Shown in pieces: positions 27,801 through 37,181 of a stretch of DNA of 64,000 bases; within the stretch, counting starts at the first letter, position 1; each line of letters opens with the position of its first letter. A program made the position numbers and the translations under genes. Source of the stretch: Ananas comosus (lineage: Eukaryota > Streptophyta > Magnoliopsida > Poales > Bromeliaceae); NCBI RefSeq assembly GCF_001540865.1, contig NC_033640.1:9452834-9516833 (forward strand). Reading direction: 5' to 3'. The notes under the pieces were generated by a model, which ran no database searches, was not told where the DNA came from, and saw only the letters and a program-made list of their open reading frames with translations.

Positions 27801-27911
27801 ATACTATAATTTCGTTTGCCGCATAACGCCAACCAATTTATACCTAATATTTGGGTCATGTTTGGATGTATGAGTATCTTATTCGACATATTTTTTTTAA
27901 TTTATATAAAA

Positions 27912-27986
27912 AACATATTATCCTGGCAAGTTGTTGATGCCATATATAAATAACATATTATCCTGGCAAATTGTTGATGCCAAGAC
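27912..27986. repeat. 40-bp tandem duplication
   Basis: Units starting at 27912 and 27952 both read AACATATTATCCTGGCAA and continue with TTGTTGATGCCA. Confidence 0.85.
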
Positions 27987-28192
27987 TTTTCGAGAAATAA
28001 AAATTTAACCCGTAATTTTTAATTATATTAAAAAAAAGATTATATCAAATAAGTTATTGGTAATTTAGATTGTATAAACAGGGCATTAACTGATATCTGG
28101 GCCTCAATGTGTAAGGTGTTTAAAATTTTAAAACTTTATAAAAAGTTGAACTTTGATCGCTCTTGCTTTTCCACTAGATAAAAGCTTGTACA

Positions 28193-28626
28193 TAAACAAA
28201 AGGGTTAATTTCATACAGTTCTCCGTAAATATAGCGAATGATAAATATATTTTTAAAAACTTTAACTTTTATATATTATCTCTACAAAAATCTTAATGTT
28301 TTCAAATATATTCCTCTAGTTTGTTACCGTTAAAATACTGTTTATATTATAAATGAAATGACCTTTTTGCCATTATAATATGTCTCTCAAGAAATTTCAA
28401 TTGTTAGTTGAAGAGGGATAAAAAAGATAATTCACCTTATTAACTAATTAGGGTTAAGTATTTTATTTATGGTTAATTAATTTTTTCTAACGGATCTTAA
28501 CGGTAGGGATATATTTGAAAACACCATAATTTTTGTAAGGACAATATATAAAAGTTGAATGTTGTATGAATATTTTTATAATTTATTATATTTGTAGGAA
28601 CTTGTAAAAAATTAATCCGAAACAAA
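28193..28626. mobile_element. MITE, family B, copy 1, with 8-bp target duplication
   Basis: The element 28201-28618 starts AGGGTTAATTTCATA and ends with the inverted relative AAAATTAATCC. It is flanked by TAAACAAA (28193-28200) and GAAACAAA (28619-28626), a 7/8 target duplication. Inner blocks such as GTTTTCAAATATATTCCT are shared with copy 2 at 35005-35372. Non-coding; 8-bp duplications point to hAT-type mobilisation. Confidence 0.7.
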
Positions 28627-29440
28627 AAAAATTTATTTATTTCCGAAACTTTTTCAAATAAGTTTCTTTCATTTAACATATTTATAATTCACTATTTACC
28701 TTTTAATAAAAAGGGATGGGGATCGAACCTGCAGCCTGACGAATCGCATGTTCAAATGTTCAATCAACTGTATTAAACAACATGCGATTTTTCAAATCGC
28801 CGCTTCCCACTCCGTGGCGGCTGGCTGGCTGGCTGGCAGGCTGGCTGCCCTAACCCGGGCCCAGACGAGCCGGCCGTGCTGGCGAAGAAATAAATAAATA
28901 AATCTAACAGAGCTGTCGGCCCCACCCACCCCACCTGCCACCGGCTGACGTCCTTCATTACGTACGCCCCTCTCGAAAAAGAGAAATTCTACACTGTCAC
29001 ATTTGCATCACGTCATCAATAACAAATCAATCATATTTTTTTTTTCAAACAAAAATACAATAAAAATATTTTTTTACAACCATGATGGAATATATATTCT
29101 TAAAGGATTAATTCGATTGGTTTGTTACGCCACGTCACTAATATACGCGTTGCATTCTAGAATTTTTTCTCGAAAAATTTTAGAATATACCGGATATATT
29201 GGTGATGTGGCATTACAAATCAATCAAATAACTCTTTTTCAAAATATATGTCCCATCGTAATTGTAAAAAAATATTTTTATTGTACTTTTATTTTAAAAA
29301 AAGGTATATGATTGGCTTGTTATTGATGACGTGGTGCAAGCGTGACGGTGTAGAACTTCTCCTCGCTCTCAACTTTTTTTTTTTTCACAATTTTAAAATT
29401 TTGGGTGCATCTGTTCACTCACCCATATCACTTCGTCTCT
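28627..29440. other. Intergenic DNA upstream of NMO
   Basis: Contains a tRNA-like fragment (28711-28770), a GC-rich patch with tandem GGCT units (28817-28850) and otherwise AT-rich sequence. No gene supported. Confidence 0.4.
28711..28770 (-). repeat. Possible tRNA-derived SINE relic
   Basis: On the minus strand, GGTTCGATCCCCATCCC followed by a T run matches a tRNA T-arm / pol III B box, and about 35 bases upstream CAGTTGATTGAAC resembles the A-box region. The rest does not fold into a standard tRNA, so I read it as a tRNA-derived repeat fragment. Confidence 0.3.
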
Positions 29441-29443
29441 CCC

Positions 29444-29486
29444 CTCTCTCTCTCTCTCTCTCGTTCGCCGCGGCACACTTTCTCAC

Positions 29487-29522
<36 letters not shown>
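29444..29522. repeat. (CT)n tracts in the NMO leader
   Basis: Two CT runs (29444-29462 and 29491-29522) end about 28 bp before the start codon. Such pyrimidine tracts are common near plant transcription starts and in leaders. Confidence 0.85.
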
Positions 29523-29523
<1 letters not shown>

Positions 29524-29550
29524 AAGTGGCAAGAAGAAGCAGATAATCAG

Positions 29551-29699
29551 ATGAGGGGTTGGAGGGGGATTCTGGGGTTCGACTACGGCGTCGTGCAGGC
29601 GCCGCTCGGCCCCGACATCTCCGGCCCCGACCTCGTCGCCGCCGTCGCCAACGCCGGCGCCGTCGCCCTCCTCCGCGCCCCCGACTGGGTATGCATGAT

Positions 29700-29738
<39 letters not shown>

Positions 29739-32700
29739 TCTCACAGCAATCAACTTATTTGGTTCACATGGCACTTTGATGTTCAAACTTTAATTCGCGG
29801 TAATTTAATTTAGTTGACTAAATACTAATGTGTTGTGATTGATGCTACCGTGCTAATAATTAAGATATTATATCACTTTTATATCATTAATGCGTCAAGA
29901 TTTAGTCGACTAAATTGGTTCATGGGACTTAATTAGATATATATATTCATAAAGTTTGAGTAAAAAGTTATTGCAAATTGAAGTTCGAGGACTGACAGTG
30001 CAATTTACCTTTTTATTATTTTTCCCTGATTTTTATCTAACTAGTACAGTCTGTCCCAGTGTTAATTTCTGTCATTGCAGGCGGTCAGAAAGTACGGTTA
30101 AATAAATTCTGTTCTGTATGTTTTCGTAAAGAAAACAAAGAATGCGACAAGCATATCTCCGTATACTTTTGTCCCAACTTGTTTAGCCCGATAACGAATA
30201 CCAAATGTGTCCTAAGTGTTAGTTGGATGGTATTCTCATTTCTGTAGCGTAGGTTCATTGTTTGAATCCTACGTGTCGCTTCTCGGCATATTTAGAACGA
30301 AAAAAGGGGATATTTTGTTCGTCCTTCGCTACACATCGAATAGGTTGCGAATAATCAGTAGAATAACCATTTGTCTCACAAACCTTGTGATTTTGGACAA
30401 AAATGAGCAATGTTATGAAACTGTACAAAATTAGGCAATATCGGGCACTGCAATATGGAAGTGAAATTCCGGTAGGCAAATTGCAGTAAGTGAAAGCGAG
30501 AGGAAGGGACCATCATATAATTCTCTATTTTGTTACTGATTCTGTCGTCATTTGGTATTCGCCAGGAATCGCCGGACTACTTGAGAGAGCTAATTCGGAG
30601 GACACGGACCTTGACGAGCAAACCATTTGGGGTTGCAGTGGTGTTAGCATTCCCGCATGACGAAAATGTGAAGGTTATTCTGGAGGAAAAGGTTGCTTTA
30701 CTGCAAGTCTACTGGGGTGAATATCCTAGAGAACTTGTAGATGAAGCGCATCACGCTGGGGTCAAGGTCTTACACCAAGTGAGTTCATTAATCAATTATG
30801 TAACTTATTTGTTTAGTAATTTTGTTTGGATTTAGCAACAACTTAACGATCAGAAGCAACTATTTTTATTTAGTTTTTTAAGGCTTCTTTTGCAGGTTGG
30901 CTCCTTTGAAGAGGCCGAAAAAGCAAAGATAGCCGGTGTTGATGGAATTATTGTTCAAGGTCATGAAGCTGGGGGGCATGTCATTGGTCAGGTAGAGTTT
31001 TATATCCTGCATTGCCATTGGCACGGGCCGTATCATGCCAATATCTTGTCGGCACGGTGGGTACAGCCCGTGCCGATGGACGCTTAAATCTTTGCCGGTA
31101 TTCGGTTTGCACGAATGGTTATTCGGACAAACTGATGCAAATTTCATTGTGTTCCGTGGTTGAATCAGTCCTACAGCAGCTAATAGGTTGCTCTGGTTCT
31201 GATGACGCTTCTTTGGAGAAATAAGGAAGCGAGAATATCCTACCTTCCTCTCTTTACCATTGCTCTAAATCTTGATTCTCTACTCATCATAGTGCAGGAG
31301 GGACTTATATCACTATTGCCGAGAGTGGTAGATTTAGTTTCAGATTGCGACATTCCAGTTATTGCTGCTGGTGGAATTGTTGATGGTCGTGGGTATGTCG
31401 CTGCATTGGCCCTTGGGGCCCATGGCGTCTGCCTCGGAACTAGGTATGCCGCATCTCTTTCTATATTCACTTAACTTATATGTTCTCAAGCAGATAATTT
31501 TGAGGGCCTGTTTGGCCCCAGATATGGCTTCTTCCAAGAAGTAGCTTTATTCTACTAGTAGCTTTATTCTACTGAAAAAGCTATCTGACAAGCTTCCCCT
31601 GCAGCGGTAGCAGAGGCAGAAGCTACAAATTGGATTTCCTGCTTTGGGGCTTATTTGCTCACTTTAGTGTCACAGCAAATCCCTAGATTTTGCTTTTCAA
31701 AGTAAAGAAGCTAGGCCGAACAAGGACTACTTTTCTGTAGAATCACTTTCTGATTATCTGAGCAATGCGAGCCATCTCTCATTTTCAGGTTCCTTGCTAC
31801 TGTGGAAAGCTTCGCTCACCCTTTATACAAGCAAAAGCTAGTTGAAATGGATAAGACTGAGTACACGAATATATTTGGCCGTTCTAGATGGCCTGCTGCA
31901 CCACATCGTGCCCTGCAAACACCGTTCTTTACTAAATGGAGGCATCTACCTGAACACGAGAGTGAGGAGAATCAGCCTGTAATAGGCCACTCATCAATAC
32001 ATGGTGTGGTATGTTCCAGCCTTTTCCTAGGAGCCAAGTGTAGCTATTTGAATTGAAGAAGGGACTTGAATAGAAGTTGATTTTATAATACGAAGTTGCG
32101 TGACATCTGCCTCTTTTCATCCTTCTCACAGCCCTTGACTTGTTCTTTAGATTTTCCTTTTCATCCTTCTCACAGCTCTGGACTTGTTCTTTAGATTTTC
32201 GGTTGCGATATATTGTGCTGAACTCTCTTCTCTTCTCTTATTCCTAGATTGTAAATAGTACATCACCATCAAAAAGGTGGTTTTTTTTGCATCAGTAAGT
32301 GTTACAAACGATGAGCACCTAAAATAACAGGGTATAACATAATTGAAAAAACACTATTATTATTGCCTTCTCCTCTTCGTTTATGTGAAGCTCTATAATG
32401 TATCAGATTTGCTAAATAAGCATTGCTACTTGAAAAGGTATGAAGCCTTTGTTGATCACTCTTTGTTAAAATGCCTACGAATTTGAGATTTATATTAGAA
32501 GTTTGTTCCGTTTTATGGATATTATTCAGAATAGATGAACATATATTTATTTCAATTTACCTTAACAATTGCGTTACATGTATTCACTTGAGAATTTTGG
32601 ATTCTGCCATTCAGTTGCTACTTTTTAGATATAGATGACCTTGATAAAGCGGTTCAAGTGTGACACCTATTCTTGGTTGTTTGTTGTGCCACCGCTTGAA

Positions 32701-33196
32701 AAGAGAAGGACAAATTGATGGATGCATATCAGCTTGTGCGCCCTGTGGTTGCTTTAATAGATTCCTCTCAACTTGCTAAAAATTATGTTGGACCATGCAT
32801 TCTGATCCTCATCACAATTCCATATCAAAATCCACTTTGTGTAGAAATTCAATCGCGATGCTATATCCAAGAGTAGTGATATCAAAATCAGTAGTAAAAA
32901 TTGTTGCATTGTTTGCCTCCTTGAATTTCAACTACGCAAAAATCAGAATTAATTTGAAAAAAGAAGGGAAAAAAGACTGAACTTTGTACATTTTTCAGAA
33001 AAAGGAGATTCGCCGCTTTGCTGGTACTGTTCCAAATGCGACAACAACAGGTGACATTGATAGCATGGTTATGTATGCTGGTCAAGGCGTCGGGCTTATT
33101 AAGGATATCCTACCTGCTGGTGAAGTTGTTGAGAGGCTTGTTGAGGAAGCGCGACAAATCATCCAGAAGCGCTTTTTAGACTCTGAACAAGCCTGA
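29551..33196 (+). CDS. Nitronate monooxygenase / 2-nitropropane dioxygenase-like FMN enzyme
   Basis: Six exons, 29551-29688, 30566-30778, 30896-30991, 31298-31443, 31789-32008 and 32999-33196, join to 336 residues. The family oxidises alkyl nitronates such as propionate 3-nitronate using FMN in a TIM-barrel fold. The N-terminal [16 protein letters not shown] is the first barrel strand. [19 protein letters not shown] is the family signature, with the histidine and glycine-rich FMN-contacting loop. [31 protein letters not shown] is the phosphate-binding half of the barrel. No targeting peptide is obvious; cytosolic or peroxisomal location cannot be decided. The start is supported by the barrel strand beginning within ten residues. 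The first intron donor is immediately followed by a CT repeat. Confidence 0.93.
29702..29737. repeat. (CT)n microsatellite at the start of NMO intron 1
   Basis: About 18 CT units beginning 13 bp after the exon 1 donor. With the leader tracts it brackets the GC-rich first exon. Confidence 0.9.
31503..31725. mobile_element. MITE-like relic, GGCCTGTTTGG family
   Basis: Begins GGGCCTGTTTGGCCCCAGA, and the right end reverse-complements to TCCTTGTTCGGCCTAGCTTC. It lies in NMO intron 4 and contains a 16-bp tandem duplication (AGTAGCTTTATTCTAC). Related starts with TTCTGCAAAA inner blocks appear at 38217-38330 (APRL intron 1) and 42560-42660 (NSE3 intron 2). Confidence 0.45.
32113..32200. repeat. 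44-bp tandem duplication in NMO intron 5
   Basis: Units at 32113 and 32157 share CTTTTCATCCTTCTCACAG and GACTTGTTCTTTAGATTTTC. Confidence 0.85.
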
Positions 33197-33933
33197 TACT
33201 GCTTCTGGTAACTGTTATCCTAATTTGCTGCATTTATCATAATGTTTCCTGTTTGTCAATTTAGAAAACAACAAATCAAGCAATATAGGACAAAAAAATC
33301 AGGAACTGTACACTCGAGCATTTGGATTGTACCTATTAAAATGCTATCATTTAATTAGTCTCCTGTATTTAAAACAAATGAATGGATCCGCTATATTTGT
33401 CTATGAAGCATTCGATCCGACTTAAAACTCGGAAGGGAGAAACCAAATTACCCTTTTCGCCCAACAGAGAATTGCATAATGAACTTATCGCACATGCCGA
33501 ACTTGATTGCACTTGTTCCACCTTTTTCACTATTGATAATATGATTTTACAGACATTTCTGATCATGTTATTTAATGCAGGTGGTGGGTGAACAATGCAA
33601 GTAATGCTTCTGCATCCCTGGACCACCTATTCCATAGCTGTGGCCCTTCTAGTGCAAAAAACCTATGATTCCGAGCCAATCATTAATCTCAAAAATCGCA
33701 TTAAAGCTTGCCATTGCCGCATCCTCTGAGGTGTTCTTCTCTGCCCTGTAACTTTTGTTTGGTCATTGGATTGCTATGAACTAAGCATGACCTGCAATCT
33801 CAATAGCTTTTGTAAAAAGAAGAAAGAATAAAGAAGGAAAATGATTGGAGTGCTATTCTCAAAGGGACATGAATAAGTTTCTTCCAAAGTTAACAAAAAG
33901 GTTTCAGTTTGTTTGCGTCATGTTTAGATCACG
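33197..33933. other. NMO 3' UTR and intergenic DNA
   Basis: No further coding signal after the NMO stop. A possible 3' UTR splice acceptor (TTTAATGCAG near 33580) is visible but unproven. Confidence 0.35.
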
Positions 33934-34083
33934 GGTTGAGCTAGAATGCTATTGAACGCACGTGCTATTAACTTTTTGGCTCTTAAATTTATAATAATAT
34001 TATTGTTAAATAGTAAATCCTATGCATCTAAGGGTCGAAAAAAGTTAATAGTACGATACCATAAATAGCATTTTAGCCACCTC
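33934..34083. mobile_element. Short foldback MITE, family A
   Basis: The left arm GGTTGAGCTAGAATGCTATT pairs with the right arm (reverse complement GGTGGCTAAAATGCTATT), and pairing resumes at GCTATTAACTTTTT against ACTATTAACTTTTT. Only about 150 bp, so nearly all arm. Confidence 0.65.
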
Positions 34084-34469
34084 GTAAATGAGTATATTAG
34101 ATTACAATTATGTAACCGCTATATAGATATTTTGTAAGTGGGATCATCTTATAGTTAAGTTTTGAGTGAAAAGAATATATTTCTAAGTAATAAATATTGC
34201 TTAAAGCCACTGAAATTTAAGAGAGACTAATCAATCATTCGTTACTTTTTTAAGATTTGTACATTATACCTAATCAATCATTCTTATATAAGTACCGTAA
34301 CAAATGAATAATCAAACAAAAAAAGTACTGCAGCAAATTACTCATAATGTTGCATTTGCATATTATTTATGTACTAATGCTTGTAATACGCGGAATTTTA
34401 ATAAATTTATACATGTATTATATATAATATAATAAAAATTTATTAATATATCAATACTCAATAAAGCCG

Positions 34470-34975
34470 GATTCTATAGAGCAGGTTTGTGTGCTTTGGG
34501 AAGCACGGTGACCTTCGCAGTATTTAGTCGTTTTTTATGCTGGAATTTTCGAAATTGACGATCAACTTTATTAGATTTGATTTATAATATAAAAATTACG
34601 TAAAAAATAATTTTTTAAAATTTTTCAATAGTATTTATCTAATAATCAAAGAGTCTAAAGTCAACAACTTTAATGATGGTGGTAGGCCTCTGTAAGTTTA
34701 ATAATATAGAAATATTCAAATCGTGCAAATTTTAATAAAAAATTCTTTATGCTATAAAAAATAAAATTAATATTTTTGATCTAAAATTTTACTGTCATAT
34801 TATTATTTTTTATGAAATTTTTATTCTGAGCCATTTAAGTCAAGTCTAATATCCAAAAATTATAAAATTTATTTTTAAATTATTTTAATATTTTGAGTCA
34901 AGTCTAATAAAATCCAATGTAGATTTAGAAGTTCTAGTATTGCGAACTATTTAACAGCATAGAGATTATATACAT
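34470..34975. mobile_element. Decayed family A element
   Basis: Internal blocks match 17057-17587: an AAATTGACGATCAACTTTATTAGATTTGAT-like stretch near 34550-34582 and its inverted counterpart near 34895-34925. The outer ends are eroded. Confidence 0.5.
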
Positions 34976-34996
34976 ATACACAGCGAGATAGATATA

Positions 34997-35380
34997 TAAA
35001 TATAAGGGTTAATTTCATATCACTGCAAATATAGTGAATAGCAAATATATTCGTACAAAGTTCAACTTTCATATGTTGTCCCTACAAAAGTCCTGATGTT
35101 TTCAAATATATTCCTGCCGCTAGAATCCGTTAGAAAAAGTTAGTTAATCATAGGTTAAATATTTAACCTTAGTTAGTTTTTGATATATTTACCTCTTTAT
35201 ATTACACTAGTATGATTTTCGGAGGAATATATTTGTGATGGCAAAATTGAAAATATAAACGAGTGAGAAACATATTTAAAAATATTGTGAAAATAATAAT
35301 ATAAAAATTAAACTTTGTAGAAATATATTTATCATTTATTATATTTACATAAACACGTATTAAATTAACCCCTAAATATA
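34997..35380. mobile_element. MITE, family B, copy 2, with perfect 8-bp target duplication
   Basis: The element 35005-35372 begins AGGGTTAATTTCATA and ends ATTAAATTAACCCC, an imperfect inverted repeat of the start. It is flanked on both sides by TAAATATA (34997-35004 and 35373-35380), a perfect 8-bp duplication. Shares inner blocks with 28201-28618. No coding capacity; presumably moved by a hAT-type transposase encoded elsewhere. Confidence 0.8.
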
Positions 35381-35705
35381 AACTAAAACATAAAACGATT
35401 TTCCTTTGCCTCACTACATCAACGTCCCGATCCGACGAAACAAACGGACCTTCCGGTTTTGGTCATCGCACCAACCCCCCTTCCTGTCCTCTCCCCCAAA
35501 ATCCAGGCTGTCCTCCNCGATCTCCGGCCAACGGCTCTGATCTCTTGCACGTTACATCAGAAGAAGGGGTTAATTGAACCGTCACTCCCCAACCTTTTAT
35601 CAGATTTGAGAGGTCTCCCATTTCCTTCATTTTCTAATTTCTTCGTGTTAAGTCTAATCTCTCAGCTCTCAGCTCTCAGCTCTCAGCGTCATTCTCTGTG
35701 CCTAC

Positions 35706-36470
35706 TGTAAGACCCCAAATAGTCTTATGTATAAAATATAATATAATTAAATTTTTTAATTCAACTTTAGTATTTTATGCGATAATTAGATTTAAAAAAT
35801 TACCGTTTGGTTTGGAGTTAAGAAAAAATTAGTTATTCCAGAAATAGGATTAAATTTAGGGTTAAGGTGGGGTTAGAGTATTTTTGTGTTTGGTTGGGGG
35901 TTGGAGTTAGTCCAGGATAGTGAAAAATAGTATTTGGTTGAAGTAGGTGGGATAAGAAGGATGGTGGATTATTATGAATAGAAAATAGTATTTGGTTGGA
36001 GTTTGATGGGGTTAGGTGGGGTTAGCTAATCCGGGATAATCCATTTGAGGTGGGGTTAACCCCACCCATTTTTAGAAGTGTTTGGAAATAAAATGGGGGT
36101 TAAGAGATTATTCCATCCCTTAACCCCCAACCAAACGGAGGAGAGTTAAGCGTGTTAGGACTAAAGTAGTTTTACGATGGATGATATATTGAAAAATGAG
36201 ACGTCACAGACTCACAGTTACAATAAGAAAAAAATGTGAGATCTAGATAGTTCTATATATAAGATATATAATAGGACTAAATCTCTTAACTTAACTATAA
36301 TATTTTGATCGGTGGTAGAATTAGAATAGTCCTATAATAGATAATTCTCTGAAAAGTAAGGATGATTAGATCCAAAATATTAAAAGAGTTAAGCATATTA
36401 AAACTATAGTAGTCCTAGGATGAATAAACATGTCCTCAAAATTTTCGGAGGGTTATCGAATCATAACTAT
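35706..36470 (+). mobile_element. Decayed Cassandra-type TRIM with 5S-rRNA-like units
   Basis: Two related units lie in direct order. Each starts TGTRAGA (35706 and 36235), continues with an alignable AT-rich stretch (tagtcttatgtataaaata.. against tagttctatatataagata..), and then has a block like the 3' half of plant 5S rRNA. The blocks are GAGTTAAGCGTG..GTAGT..CGATGGATGA at 36142-36190 and GAGTTAAGC..ATAGTAGTCCTAGGATGAAT at 36387-36430; 5S has GAAGTTAAGCGTG..GTAGTACTAGGATGGGTGA. A 5S-derived segment within each LTR is the hallmark of Cassandra elements. The first unit is interrupted by a MITE (35802-36139). Almost no internal domain is left. Confidence 0.55.
35802..36139. mobile_element. MITE nested in the 5S-bearing element
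   Basis: The left end CCGTTTGGTTTGGAGTTAAG and the reverse complement of the right end, CCGTTTGGTTGGGGGTTAAG, are terminal inverted repeats (17/20 alike). The interior is G-rich with repeated TTTGGTTGG words and has no frame. It splits the first 5S-like unit, so it inserted later. Confidence 0.65.
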
Positions 36471-36890
36471 AATCAATACAAGCAAATAAGATTTTTGAAT
36501 AGCTTGGATTTAACTAGATAAAAAATAAAAATAAAGAACCAAAGAGCTAACAAAAACAATTTGGAACGAAAATAGGGAAAAAAAAAAAAAAGAAGATTAG
36601 GAACGAACCATATGCGTAGCATTACTCGTCATAAGGGAAAAGTAAAAATATTTGACTAAAACTTAATAATTTTAATCTTTTTAGTAAATAAAATTAGAGT
36701 AATTAATAATTAGTAACTAATAAATATCATAAAATTTGATAAATTTTTTTTTTAACCTGAGTAAATGTAAAACTCAAAATGGGAAAAAAGCTGAGAAGTC
36801 TCTTTTAAAATACATAATAGGTGAGGGGGTTTCCGCACATTTTCCCCTCCCTGGCCCTTTTCCCCTCCGTCCATCTCCTCCACTATCGCC
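36471..36890. other. AT-rich intergenic DNA
   Basis: No gene seen. It ends at the CT-rich region taken as the APRL promoter or leader. Confidence 0.4.
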
Positions 36891-36893
36891 GCG

Positions 36894-36896
<3 letters not shown>

Positions 36897-36938
<42 letters not shown>
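36897..36938. repeat. (CT)n microsatellite in the APRL leader region
   Basis: About 20 CT units some 245 bp upstream of the APRL start codon, probably near the transcription start. Confidence 0.9.
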
Positions 36939-36941
<3 letters not shown>

Positions 36942-37050
36942 TGATCCAACATGATGGTGTTGTAGAGAGAGAAAAAAAAACCCTAGAAAAAAAGAAATTA
37001 AAAAAATAGTCTAAAAAAAAAAAAGCGTCTTCGCAATCGCTCGCTCGGCC

Positions 37051-37171
37051 ATGGCGATGTACGAAGAGAGCTCGCGACGACGCTAACATGCGCAGGGCTC
37101 CCCCTTCCGCTCGCCCCGACGCCCCCCTCGATCTAGGGTTTCGGTTCGACCCCCTCGCGTGTCCTCTCTAA
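37051..37171 (+). promoter_or_regulatory. Two upstream ORFs in the APRL leader
   Basis: ATG at 37051 opens a 12-codon frame ending TAA at 37084-37086 (MAMYEESSRRR). ATG at 37088 opens a 28-codon frame ending at 37169-37171, eleven bases before the main ATG at 37182. If included in the mRNA these would lower or condition translation of the main frame. The transcription start is not proven. Confidence 0.5.
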
Positions 37172-37181
37172 GGGCGAGATC

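Noticed and set aside
35459..35710. 83-residue plus-strand frame, Leu/Ser/Pro-rich
   Set aside because: Contains an ambiguous base, ends at a TCTCAGC repeat beside a retroelement and has no recognisable motif or splice partner.
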